Shown here piece by piece: positions 1 through 8,308 of a stretch of 64,000 nucleotides of DNA. The DNA comes from Paenibacillus sp. FSL M7-0420. GTDB taxonomy: Bacteria; Bacillota; Bacilli; Paenibacillales; Paenibacillaceae. The first letter of the stretch is position 1. Every line of letters starts with the position of its first letter. The stretch is taken from positions 3,844,001-3,908,000 of the forward strand of contig NZ_JBBOCJ010000001.1 of the NCBI RefSeq assembly GCF_038002345.1, written 5' to 3'. A program made the translations under genes and the position numbers. The notes under the pieces are model-generated. The model saw only the letters and a list, made by a program, of their open reading frames with translations. It had not been told where the DNA came from and made no database searches.

Positions 1-1
1 A

Positions 2-174
2 TCGGTTTTCCGACTACATTCCGCCTACGAACCCTCCCAGTGCCCAATGTGGTCGGTTTTCCGACTACATTCCGGCCACGAGCCCTCCCAGTGCCTAATG
101 TAATCGGTTTTCCGACTACATTCCGGCCACGAGCCCTCCCAGTGCCCGATGTAATCGGTTTTCCGACTACATTC
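2..174. repeat. 51-bp tandem repeat, three full units plus a partial fourth, each with a hairpin
   Basis: Units begin at 2, 53, 104 and 155 with an exact 51-base period; the fourth stops after about 20 bases. Each junction carries an inverted repeat, AATGTAATCGG then TTTT then CCGACTACATT, an 11-bp stem with one mismatch. The array lies just downstream of the FAD oxidoreductase stop on the minus strand, so a minus-strand transcript would read through it. The true 5' extent is cut off by the window edge. A role in transcript stability or termination is inference; no long T-run follows the hairpins. Confidence 0.9.
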
Positions 175-186
175 TGCTCCGCAGCT

Positions 187-1527
187 CTATAATACTACCC
201 CATCCCGCTTCAGCTGCTCCTGCAGCTGCGTGATATCGAGCGCCTGCGGCTTCACCCCTGCGGCCGCCGCGAGCGCCGCTGCTGTTCCGGCGGCCTGGCC
301 CGTGGCCATGCAGCTTGGCGTCAGGCGGGTCGTGGCCAGCGCTTCGTGCGAGGTCGAGATGCATCTGCCTGCAGCCAGCAGATTGGACACATTGGCGGAT
401 AGCAGACAGCCGTACGGAATGTCGTAAGCGCCGTCTCCGGCGATGAAGGAAGCCGTTACCCCCTTGCCGGACGGATCGTGAATGTCGATCGGGTAGCCGC
501 TGCGGGCAATGACATCACTGAACTTCCGGCCTTCTATGACATCTTCTTGGGTCAGCTGGTAATAGCCTTTAATCCGCCGCGATTCGCGGATGCCGATCTG
601 CGGTGCAACCGCTGAGATCGAGGCCCGTTCGAAGCCCGGAACGTCGCGCTTCAGAAACTCGGCCATCAGCAGCACCTGCTTGCGGCCCTCCTGCTCCGCC
701 AAGGTCAGATCCTCCGCATTCGTTGCGTCCAGCCCCTGGACGCGGGTGCAGTTGATCAGCACCTCATCATCTGCCGGACCGGCAAAGAACAAGACCTGAT
801 CGCGGTTAATCGGCACCTCGGCCCGCTTCCATTGCGAGTAGAATCCGCTTACCCCGGTGAGCGGCAAGTCCGGCAGTTCAGCGATCGGCGTTTTGCTGTA
901 GAACTCTTCGGGATGGCTGATCATATATGCTTTGACCTTGTGCAAATCAACGCCGCGCATTCTGAACTTCATCGTCATCGGCTGGGAACGGTTATCCCCC
1001 TCCCGGCCCTGCAGCGTTTCAGCCCCGGACAGCTTCGCTACATCGGCATCTCCGCTGCAATCCACGAAGATGCGCCCCGTTACAGGCGTACGCCCGGATT
1101 TATTAGTCACCACGACATGTTCAATTGCGCCGTCACTGACCAGCACCTCATCCACAAAGCTGTGCAGAAGCAGCTTCACCCCAGCTTCATGCAGCATATC
1201 TGTAGCTACCACTTGATAAATCTCAGGATGGTACGGCGTCAACGTATGCACGAAGCCTACCGTATCCCGGAGATGGCCCGGCGAACCACCGCTGGCCTGC
1301 AGCCGGTCTACGATTTCCTGGGCGATGCCCTTGATCACCTGCTCGCCGCTATCGGTGTGAAAGGTCATCCAAGGATAGACCATAGCAGCGGTGGACATCC
1401 CGCCCACGAACCCGTAACGTTCAATGAGCACGGTCTGTGCTCCCAGCCGTCCGGCGGCGATGGCCGCCGTGATTCCTGCAGGGCCTCCCCCCACTACAAC
1501 GACATCTGCCTCTATTGCAGGATTCAT
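187..1527 (-). CDS. FAD-dependent oxidoreductase (FAD_oxidored family)
   Basis: Protein of 446 residues. Near the N-terminus a beta strand is followed by VVVGGGPAGITAA, the dinucleotide-binding motif for the FAD ADP moiety, then a second strand ending LIER and the segment YGFVGGMST typical of PF12831-type flavoproteins. The C-terminal part has AAGRCISTSHEAL and a GQAAG segment that closes the FAD site in this family. The ATG at 1527 is preferred over an in-frame GTG at 1536, because AAAGGAG sits 8 bases before the ATG and would overlap the GTG. It is the last gene of the sugar ABC locus, 22 bases after the MalG-like permease. Family members oxidise varied small substrates; the substrate here is unknown. 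Confidence 0.85.
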   Translation of the reverse strand: MNPAIEADVVVVGGGPAGITAAIAAGRLGAQTVLIERYGFVGGMSTAAMVYPWMTFHTDSGEQVIKGIAQEIVDRLQASGGSPGHLRDTVGFVHTLTPYHPEIYQVVATDMLHEAGVKLLLHSFVDEVLVSDGAIEHVVVTNKSGRTPVTGRIFVDCSGDADVAKLSGAETLQGREGDNRSQPMTMKFRMRGVDLHKVKAYMISHPEEFYSKTPIAELPDLPLTGVSGFYSQWKRAEVPINRDQVLFFAGPADDEVLINCTRVQGLDATNAEDLTLAEQEGRKQVLLMAEFLKRDVPGFERASISAVAPQIGIRESRRIKGYYQLTQEDVIEGRKFSDVIARSGYPIDIHDPSGKGVTASFIAGDGAYDIPYGCLLSANVSNLLAAGRCISTSHEALATTRLTPSCMATGQAAGTAAALAAAAGVKPQALDITQLQEQLKRDGVVL

Positions 1528-1549
1528 ATCATCCACTCCTTTATGTGTG

Positions 1550-2398
1550 CTATTCCTTCAGCCCTGTCATGGCTACGCCCTCGATGAACCGCTTCTGCGC
1601 CATGAAGAAGACGATCAGCAGCGGCACGGTTGCCATGACGGTGGCACTCATCAGATAATGCCAGGAAGTGCCCACTTCATCTGTAAACAACGATAATCCC
1701 AGCGGCAAAGTCATCAGCTCACGCGTATTAATGAAAATAAGCGGGTCGAAGAACTCATTCCAGATGGACACGAACGTGAAGATCGTCAATGTCGCCATCC
1801 CGGGACGGGCAATCGGCAGCATAATGGTCCAGTAAATGCGGAATCGGCTGCAGCCGTCGATCATCGCCGCTTCCTCAAGCTCCGTGGGTACAGTAATGAA
1901 GAATTGCCGCATCACGAAGATGCCGAACACGCCGCTTGCGCCGAAGATCGGCAGCAGAATCAGCGGCAGATGCGTATCAATCCAGCCCAGGTCACGCATG
2001 AACAGGAACATCGGGATCGCCGTCACTTCATGCGGAATCATCATGGCGCTGAGCAGCACCAGGAACACGGCATTTCTTCCGGTAAAGGGAATTTTGGCAA
2101 ATGCATAACCAGCCAGCGAAGCGAAAAACACGGTTCCCGCCACGACGACAAACGAGATATAGACACTGTTAAAATAGAAGCGGTGAAACGGGATCAGTGT
2201 AAAGACATCCACATAATTCTGAAACTGGAATACCGGCGGAATCAGCTGCGGCGGGTAGGTGAAAATATCCTGCGGCCGTTTGAAGGAGGTGGACAGCATC
2301 CACAGGAACGGAACAAGCATAATCAGCGATACCGCCGTTAATGCAGCATACACTCCTGCTACAGACCACCTTTTGCTGTTGTTAGGCGTCGCCTTCAT
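1550..2398 (-). CDS. Carbohydrate ABC transporter permease, MalG type
   Basis: 282 residues with about six membrane segments; the first is near residues 13-35. The cytoplasmic EAA loop is clear (EEAAMIDGCSRFRIYWTIML, followed by P-A-R-P-G), where the permease contacts the ATPase. The ATG at 2398 follows GAGGTGGG and overlaps the end of the upstream MalF-type gene by 17 bases, so the two are translationally coupled. No dedicated ATPase is in the locus; such Firmicute sugar importers usually share a general MsmX-type ATPase (family knowledge). Substrate is not deducible. Confidence 0.93.
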   Translation of the reverse strand: MKATPNNSKRWSVAGVYAALTAVSLIMLVPFLWMLSTSFKRPQDIFTYPPQLIPPVFQFQNYVDVFTLIPFHRFYFNSVYISFVVVAGTVFFASLAGYAFAKIPFTGRNAVFLVLLSAMMIPHEVTAIPMFLFMRDLGWIDTHLPLILLPIFGASGVFGIFVMRQFFITVPTELEEAAMIDGCSRFRIYWTIMLPIARPGMATLTIFTFVSIWNEFFDPLIFINTRELMTLPLGLSLFTDEVGTSWHYLMSATVMATVPLLIVFFMAQKRFIEGVAMTGLKE

Positions 2399-3296
2399 TG
2401 AATACCCACCTCTTTCGCAGCTGCCACTGCAGCAGAGTCAAGATCAACACGACAAAGAACAACACAAATGCCAGCGCCGAAGCGTAGCCCATCTGGAACA
2501 GCTTGAACGCTTTTTCCCAGATGTAATAGACCAGCACCTTGGTGCTGTTACTCGGTCCGCCCTGGGTCATGACGTAGATCTGGCCGAACACCTTCAGCGA
2601 GCCGATTACGGTCATCACCACGGTCAGAAATACGGTGGGCGTAATCATAGGCAGGGTCACGTTGAAAAAGGTTTTGGTCTTGCCTGCCCCGTCCAGCTCA
2701 GCCGCCTCATATAATGAACGCGATACCTGCTGGATCGCAGCGATGAAGAGCACCATGTTCAGCCCCACGTTCTTTAGCACACTTGTCACAATAACGGCTG
2801 GCATCGCCAGTCTCTCATCATACAGCCAGGCGGCCCCTTTAATGTTGAACAGCATCAGCAGCTGATTGATCAGCCCGGAATCGGTGGCGAACATATACTT
2901 CCAGACGATGGACCATACGATCAGCGAAGTCATCACGGGAACGAAGATCGCGGTGCGGAAGAAGCCGATGCCCTTCAAGCTTCGGGATAACAGCAGCGCC
3001 AGCATCAGAGCCAGCACAATGTTAAACGGCACCAGACCCAGCGTGAAATAAGCCGTGTTGCCGAAGACCTTCCAGAACAGCGGGTCCACCGCAATATCCT
3101 TGTAATTATCCAGACCGACGAACCGGTGCTCACCAAGCAGCGGCCAGTCATTTAGGCTCATATAGAGCGCTTTCCCCATCGGAAATAACAATAATAACGT
3201 GAAACCAAGCAGCATTGGCGATATAAAAAGCCATCCGGTCACCTGTGCCTCGCGGGCAAGCGGACCCTTGTTTCGTCTCTTGACCTTTCTGTTCAT
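2382..3296 (-). CDS. Carbohydrate ABC transporter permease, MalF type
   Basis: About 304 residues with a basic N-terminus (MNRKVKRRNKG), then six predicted membrane helices. The EAA motif is present (EAAELDGAGKTKTFFNVTLP). I chose the ATG at 3296; an in-frame GTG at 3308 lies only 2 bases behind a GGGGGG tract, so the start is uncertain. It lies 19 bases downstream of the TIM-barrel gene and overlaps the MalG partner. The two permeases form the membrane channel for the sugar bound by the lipoprotein encoded at 4095-5384. Confidence 0.9.
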   Translation of the reverse strand: MNRKVKRRNKGPLAREAQVTGWLFISPMLLGFTLLLLFPMGKALYMSLNDWPLLGEHRFVGLDNYKDIAVDPLFWKVFGNTAYFTLGLVPFNIVLALMLALLLSRSLKGIGFFRTAIFVPVMTSLIVWSIVWKYMFATDSGLINQLLMLFNIKGAAWLYDERLAMPAVIVTSVLKNVGLNMVLFIAAIQQVSRSLYEAAELDGAGKTKTFFNVTLPMITPTVFLTVVMTVIGSLKVFGQIYVMTQGGPSNSTKVLVYYIWEKAFKLFQMGYASALAFVLFFVVLILTLLQWQLRKRWVFNEGDA

Positions 3297-3315
3297 GCCG
3301 GAATTCACCGCCCCC

Positions 3316-4008
3316 CTAGCTCAATTTGTCTATGGCACCACGGAACGAGCTAACCGCACGCCGCAGCTCATCTTCTGTCTTGCCCGTCACCACCGCACCT
3401 AACATGATTGCCTTCACTCCGGCACGCTGCAAGGCAGGAACATCTCCCTCTACCAGCTTGCGCTGGGAAGGCACCAGCACGGGAAGACCGGAATGGTCGG
3501 CCAGATACCGGTATTTCAGCAGGTCTGCGAAGCTGAGGGCCGTACCGTATTCGCTGCCAGGCACAATGGAAGCTTCAAGCGCCGTGATCCCGAATTGCGC
3601 CCCCGCCTGAACCTGACTGAGATCATAGGTGTCATTAATGGCAAAGGTCCGGTCCAATCCATGGTCCTCCAGCATAAAGGATGGCAGATGATGGGCATAG
3701 ATCGAATAGAAATCGAACCCGAGCGGAGCAAGCCGCCTGATCTCTTCTTCCGCCACACCTTCCAGACTGCCGGAGGGCACTACCCCAAAGGGACCGTCAA
3801 AGGCAGACCGGATGTCGCTAAAAATATCCTCATAGCTGTCAAGCGGACCGAAATGAGTACCACTGGCCCGGTGGCCGACATTAAAATGAACCTTCAAAGC
3901 ATCCGCGCCTTCCTCAAGCGCTGCCTTCGCCAATCTCACATCGTTAGCAGGAAGGCTGATGATCAAGGATAGGGCGTTTTGCTCCAATCTTTGCTTCAAT
4001 TTACCCAT
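3316..4008 (-). CDS. TIM-barrel protein of unknown specificity in sugar ABC locus
   Basis: 230 residues that read as alternating strands and helices of a phosphate-binding (beta/alpha)8 barrel: LSLIISLPAND at the first strand, GADALKVHFNVGHR at the second, FGVVPSG in the middle and GVKAIMLGAVVTGK near the end, where a phosphate would normally bind. No diagnostic catalytic motif lets me name an enzyme. ATG at 4008 follows GGGAG at 9 bases. It sits between the solute-binding protein and the permeases, so it probably acts on the imported compound or a derivative; this is inference from context. It could be an aldolase, epimerase or isomerase. Confidence 0.6.
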   Translation of the reverse strand: MGKLKQRLEQNALSLIISLPANDVRLAKAALEEGADALKVHFNVGHRASGTHFGPLDSYEDIFSDIRSAFDGPFGVVPSGSLEGVAEEEIRRLAPLGFDFYSIYAHHLPSFMLEDHGLDRTFAINDTYDLSQVQAGAQFGITALEASIVPGSEYGTALSFADLLKYRYLADHSGLPVLVPSQRKLVEGDVPALQRAGVKAIMLGAVVTGKTEDELRRAVSSFRGAIDKLS

Positions 4009-4027
4009 TGTATTTCGCTCCCTGTTT

Positions 4028-4089
4028 CGGGCAGTCCGTCAAGCCGGACGCTGCTCTCTGCTGAACGCCGGTTGACGGTCCCTTGCCCG
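4028..4089 (-). terminator. Intercistronic hairpin between solute-binding protein and downstream genes
   Basis: On the minus strand CCGTCAACCGG pairs with CCGGCTTGACGG (one bulge) and the stem is extended outwards by CGGGCA with TGCCCG. There is no T-run after it, so it resembles an mRNA-stabilising or partial-attenuation hairpin. This would let the binding protein outnumber the permeases. Confidence 0.6.
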
Positions 4090-4094
4090 GAGTC

Positions 4095-5384
4095 TTATTT
4101 CAAAATAGCCTCGACATCAGTCTGCATCTTCGCCATATTGTCCTTGGCGGACGCCGATTGGCCGAACAGGCGGTCAAAGCCTTGCAGCACAGCATTGTCG
4201 ATATCCTGCCAGCGGATGTGGCCCGGAATGATGCGCGCCTTCGGCATTTCATCGATAACAGCTTGCACGATGTGCTCGGCTGGCGGGTTGTTCGGCTGAT
4301 TCAGGAACGCATCGGAACTCAGCACCGATGTACGCGGCGGCACGAAATAAGTGGATGTCGCTTCGATCCCCGACTGGCTGGCGAACAGTTTGAGCAGCTT
4401 TTTGGCTTCCTCCGGATGCTTGCTGTCCTTGAACAGCGTATAGCCTGCTTGACCCAGCATCGGAACACTGCCTGCGGAGCCGGACGGCATCGGCGCAATG
4501 CTCCATTCAAATCCTGTAATCTCACGCGCTTTCGAGACATAGCTGTAGTTGTCGAAGAACATTCCCAGATTGCCTGCGTCGAAGCTAATCTGTTCGCCTG
4601 CTTTCGGGTGGGATTCGTCCTCATACATCATCCTCTCCAGCAGCTCCATGGTCTCCACGCCATACTGGTCATTCCAGGTGAACGCGGTCAGATCCTCATT
4701 GAACGGGCCGCTTCCATAAGACCACGAGTACGAGGACAGAATGGCCCAGGTCTTCCAGTCACGGAAGAAGTTCGCGCCATACACCCGCCCCCCAGCATCT
4801 TTGACAGCAATCGCTTTGGCCGATTCCTCAAAGGTCTTCCAGGTCCATTTCCCTTCGGAAGCCAGCGTATTCGGGTCCGTCAGATTCGCCTTGTCGAACA
4901 GCGTCTTGTTGTAGAACATGACCACCGGCGGTGTCGAGAACGGCAGGCCCAGCAATTGATCCCCGTCCCGGAACAAATCTAGCGTGCTCGGAATATAATC
5001 GTCCAGGTTAAAGGAAGCATCGTCCTTGAAGGAGGAGACATCCGCCAGAATGCCGTTGGCCTTGAACTGCGGGATCATCCGCTCCGAGACCCAGGCGATA
5101 TCCGGAAGGGATTTCCCTGCGGCCAGCACCGATATTTTCTGCTGATAATCCGTGAATGGCACCGAATCCATAGTCACCTTAATCCCCGGATTGTCTGCTT
5201 CAAATTGGCTGATCAGCTTGTTGTACACATCCATATGCCCTTGATTGCCCCACATAAGAAACTTTAACTCCACATCTTCCTGTTTCCCGGGACTCTCGGC
5301 ATTTCCGCTTGCTGCGGGCTTGGCACAACCTGCCGTCAAGCCCAGCAGCATGGCTGAAAGAAGCACTGCTCCTGCTTTTTTCAT
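4095..5384 (-). CDS. ABC transporter solute-binding lipoprotein, family 1 (sugar)
   Basis: 429 residues. The N-terminus MKKAGAVLLSAMLL followed by the lipobox LTAGC marks a lipoprotein; a Gly/Ser-rich linker follows. The mature part has ELKFLMWGNQGHMDVYNKLI and the SBP_bac_1 pattern F-E-A-D-N-P-G-I-K-V, typical of extracellular sugar-binding proteins. The ATG at 5384 lies 6 bases after AAAGGGGG; an in-frame ATG at 5390 would touch the ribosome site. It is the first transporter gene downstream of the YesN/YesM pair and is probably controlled by it. Ligand unknown. Confidence 0.93.
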   Translation of the reverse strand: MKKAGAVLLSAMLLGLTAGCAKPAASGNAESPGKQEDVELKFLMWGNQGHMDVYNKLISQFEADNPGIKVTMDSVPFTDYQQKISVLAAGKSLPDIAWVSERMIPQFKANGILADVSSFKDDASFNLDDYIPSTLDLFRDGDQLLGLPFSTPPVVMFYNKTLFDKANLTDPNTLASEGKWTWKTFEESAKAIAVKDAGGRVYGANFFRDWKTWAILSSYSWSYGSGPFNEDLTAFTWNDQYGVETMELLERMMYEDESHPKAGEQISFDAGNLGMFFDNYSYVSKAREITGFEWSIAPMPSGSAGSVPMLGQAGYTLFKDSKHPEEAKKLLKLFASQSGIEATSTYFVPPRTSVLSSDAFLNQPNNPPAEHIVQAVIDEMPKARIIPGHIRWQDIDNAVLQGFDRLFGQSASAKDNMAKMQTDVEAILK

Positions 5385-5514
5385 GAACATCCCCCTTTGA
5401 TATGTTAGTTTTAATGACTCTTTTAGTATAAAGGAGACGTATTCGGTGTAGAAATCATCCAAAATACAGGAATGGTTCGTTATATTTATGTTTTACGTTA
5501 GATTAACTAACACT

Positions 5515-6282
5515 TCACTCTTGATTATTAAATTGATTACGGTATTCTCCCCCCGTCATCCCCGTCTGCTGCTTGAACACCAGCATGAAATGCTTCGGGC
5601 TTTGATGGCCGGATAACCGGGCCACATCATATATTTTGAGCTGGGTATGGCTGAGCAGCCATTTCGCACGTTCCATCCGGGAATCGGTTACATAGTCTGA
5701 ATAATTGCAGCCCGCCTCTCCCTTGAACAGCTGGCTCAGATACGTAGCGTTCAGATTGACATGGGAAGCTACCGTCTGCAGCCGCAGATCACCGTCAATA
5801 TGCAGTCTGACATATTCCTTAACATCCCGTATAATCTTGCGTGTATCTCCTCCGCTCTCCACCCGCAGGGGGCCTGGCGTCTGTTCCAGGGAAGTTATGC
5901 CATGACGCTTATCGAGCAGCAGCCGTGCTTTTTCCATCACGCTAACCAGCTCATGGCGTTCTACGGGCTTTAGCAGGTAATGAAGAACTCCGTATTCTAT
6001 GGCTTTTTGGGCATATTCAAATTCGCCGTATCCGCTCACAATGATGACCAGCAGCCCGGGATACATCGACTTCACCTTCCCGGCCAGCGCCAGTCCGTCC
6101 ATTTCCTTCATGCGGATATCGGTAATCATTACGTCCGGCAGCTCGGACTTTAAGTACAGGAGCGCCTCCCGTCCGCCCGGCATTTCAGCGGTCACCTCGA
6201 AAAAGGGCGCCGACCTGCTAATTAGCTCGCGCATCCCTTGTCTAATCACGATCTCGTCCTCTACGAGCAGCACTTTATACAT
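5515..6282 (-). CDS. AraC-type response regulator (YesN-like)
   Basis: 255 residues. Receiver domain at residues 1-120 with the acidic pair LLVEDE, phosphoacceptor Asp in DVMITDIRMKEMDG, and conserved Lys in LLKPVE. A C-terminal AraC-family double helix-turn-helix (about 150-250) includes LNATYLSQLFKGEAG and RLSGHQSPKHFMLVFKQQTG. Its ATG overlaps the end of the kinase gene by 8 bases (ATGTATAA). In this family the phosphorylated regulator activates the adjacent sugar-transport genes (family knowledge); here that would be the lipoprotein at 4095-5384. Confidence 0.95.
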   Translation of the reverse strand: MYKVLLVEDEIVIRQGMRELISRSAPFFEVTAEMPGGREALLYLKSELPDVMITDIRMKEMDGLALAGKVKSMYPGLLVIIVSGYGEFEYAQKAIEYGVLHYLLKPVERHELVSVMEKARLLLDKRHGITSLEQTPGPLRVESGGDTRKIIRDVKEYVRLHIDGDLRLQTVASHVNLNATYLSQLFKGEAGCNYSDYVTDSRMERAKWLLSHTQLKIYDVARLSGHQSPKHFMLVFKQQTGMTGGEYRNQFNNQE

Positions 6283-8104
6283 TCTCTTCTCCCCCTGATT
6301 CCGGTATCGTTATCGTAATAGTCACAGCCAGCCCTTGTCCCGGACTTCCGTCAACCGTGAGGCTCCCGCCTTCCCCGTACAGCAGCTTGATCCGCTGGCC
6401 GATATTGCGCAGCCCCAGACTCTCCTCCTCGCTGCGCCGGAGCGAATCCATGGAAGGATCTTGTTCGATCTCCCGGTTCAGCGCCGTGAGTTCCTCCTCC
6501 TCTAAGCCGTTCCCGTCGTCACGCACCGTAATCAATAGCTCGTTGTCAAAACGCAGCGCTGACACCCAGATCCTCCCTTCTTCTCGCCCGGCGATCCCGT
6601 GATCGATGGCATTCTCCACAAGCGGCTGAATGGTGAGCTTCGGAATGCGCAAATGCTGCACATCCTCTTCAATCTCGTTATGCACCGTCAGCTTACCGCC
6701 AAAGCGGATCTGCTGGATACGGACATAGGAGTCCACGAACGCGATTTCCTCTCCCAGCGATACGAGCCGGCCGGCCTTGTCAATCGTATAGCGAAGCAGC
6801 TTGCCCAGTGCGGATACCATATCCGATACCTCATCATGCCTGCGCTGGACGGCCATCATATTGATCGATTCCAGCGTATTATAGATAAAATGCGGGTTGA
6901 TCTGACTCTGCAGGGCGGACAGCTCAGCCTCCTTTTCCCGGAGTCCAATCACGAGTACCTCATGAAACAGGCGGTTGATTTCCTCCATCATCTTATTAAA
7001 TCCGCGCCCGAGCTGCCCGAATTCATCTCCCCCCAGCGGACTGACCCGCATGTTGAAATCGCCCCGCTCCACCCTGGACATATTGCTCTTGAGCTCCACC
7101 AGAGGGAGGGTGATCCGGTACGATACCGCATAAGCGAGCAGCAGCACCGTCACCAGGCAAAAGAGGGCAAGCCATAACGTGAAAATCATCATCGCACGCG
7201 ATTCCTTCAGCATGACTCCAATGGGGGTCAGGCCGATGACGGACAAGCCCGAATACGGGGACTTATGGCTGACAAACAAATAATCTGTGCCTCCCAGCCT
7301 CTCCCGCTCCCCGCCATGCAGGTCCTTGATTCGCCCGGAGCCCATCAGCTCGCCGTAGGCCGACTGCCCGTTATCCGGCTTTTGCTCATACAGCAAGCGC
7401 TGGTCTCCGTCAATGATCATCAGGTTCGTGGATTGTTCAATCTTCAGCTTAGAGAAGACGGAGCCGAAGGCTGACTGCTTAGCGTCGATGAGTATGTAGC
7501 CCAGACGCCTCAGTGTTCTGGGTTCCTTGATCACCCTGGCTACCGAAATATAGGCTGAGGGGTCGGTTCCGGCATAATAAGAGGGATGATGCGGGGGAAG
7601 AATGATCCACTCGCCGTCCGACTGCTCCAAGGCGCTGAACCATTCGTCATGCCTGCCATCCCATGAGGTGTTGACCGCCAGCGGCTCCACGTTGGAGAAC
7701 AGGGTTCCGCTGTTGCTCAGCAGATGGATGCCCCGGATTTCCGGACGATCGTACGCCTGTGCGGAGGTATATAGTTTCATTTTCTGATAATCATCAGACA
7801 GCGCCCATGTGCCTGAGCCCATAGGACCATCGTATTTAGCCAGAATAGATAACACCTGCTCGTCATACAGAGGCATCAGCGACAACCGCTCCAGATCCTT
7901 CAGCAGCCTGTCCAGATTGGCGTTGGCCTGTCCGGCGACATCCACCGTATATTGCTTTGTTTTCTCGTTCAGGGTGGAGGAGAAATGACGGTACGTCACC
8001 ATTCCCTGCACACTTAACGGCAGCAGCGTCAGCATGGTGAACAGGAGCAGCAGTCTGGTGCGCATTTTACTTCTTCTCAACCGTAGGATCAGCCCCCGCA
8101 GCAT
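6275..8104 (-). CDS. Sensor histidine kinase (YesM-like, His_kinase family)
   Basis: 609 residues. A membrane helix lies near residues 15-35, followed by an extracellular sensor region of about 250 residues, a second helix (IFTLWLALFCLVTVLLLAYA), a HAMP segment, then the PF06580 kinase core LQSQINPHFIYNTLESIN with the phosphorylated His, and an ATPase domain with LTIQPLVENAIDHG and DDGNGL. The ATG at 8104 is preferred over an upstream in-frame ATG at 8137, because AAAGGAGGG stands 6 bases before it. Likely senses an extracellular sugar or sugar-bound lipoprotein and phosphorylates the overlapping regulator. Confidence 0.95.
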   Translation of the reverse strand: MLRGLILRLRRSKMRTRLLLLFTMLTLLPLSVQGMVTYRHFSSTLNEKTKQYTVDVAGQANANLDRLLKDLERLSLMPLYDEQVLSILAKYDGPMGSGTWALSDDYQKMKLYTSAQAYDRPEIRGIHLLSNSGTLFSNVEPLAVNTSWDGRHDEWFSALEQSDGEWIILPPHHPSYYAGTDPSAYISVARVIKEPRTLRRLGYILIDAKQSAFGSVFSKLKIEQSTNLMIIDGDQRLLYEQKPDNGQSAYGELMGSGRIKDLHGGERERLGGTDYLFVSHKSPYSGLSVIGLTPIGVMLKESRAMMIFTLWLALFCLVTVLLLAYAVSYRITLPLVELKSNMSRVERGDFNMRVSPLGGDEFGQLGRGFNKMMEEINRLFHEVLVIGLREKEAELSALQSQINPHFIYNTLESINMMAVQRRHDEVSDMVSALGKLLRYTIDKAGRLVSLGEEIAFVDSYVRIQQIRFGGKLTVHNEIEEDVQHLRIPKLTIQPLVENAIDHGIAGREEGRIWVSALRFDNELLITVRDDGNGLEEEELTALNREIEQDPSMDSLRRSEEESLGLRNIGQRIKLLYGEGGSLTVDGSPGQGLAVTITITIPESGGEENV

Positions 8105-8229
8105 CTCAAGCCCTCCTTTTGTTAAGTAAGCTGACATCTAAACCTCTATACAGTTTATCGTATAATGTTCCGTAATTGAATTCTATCCTCTTATATTTGG
8201 AAAAGGTACGGTTCAACAAAGTCAATAAA

Positions 8230-8260
8230 CCCCAAACCTGCTGAAAAGCAAGGTCTGGGG
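8230..8260 (-). terminator. Intrinsic terminator downstream of WYL regulator
   Basis: CCCCAAACCTGCT pairs imperfectly with AGCAAGGTCTGGGG around a short AAA-rich loop; T-rich bases follow on both strands. It lies between the stop of the WYL gene and the promoter region of the kinase gene and should insulate the two minus-strand units. Confidence 0.65.
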
Positions 8261-8308
8261 CTTATTATTTTCACTCTTCGATTACAGAATCAGTTAACAT
8301 AATATTGT

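Noticed and set aside
3296..3308. GTG at 3308 as the start of the MalF-type permease
   Set aside because: A GGGGGG ribosome site lies only 2 bases before it; the ATG at 3296 was preferred, though neither spacing is ideal.
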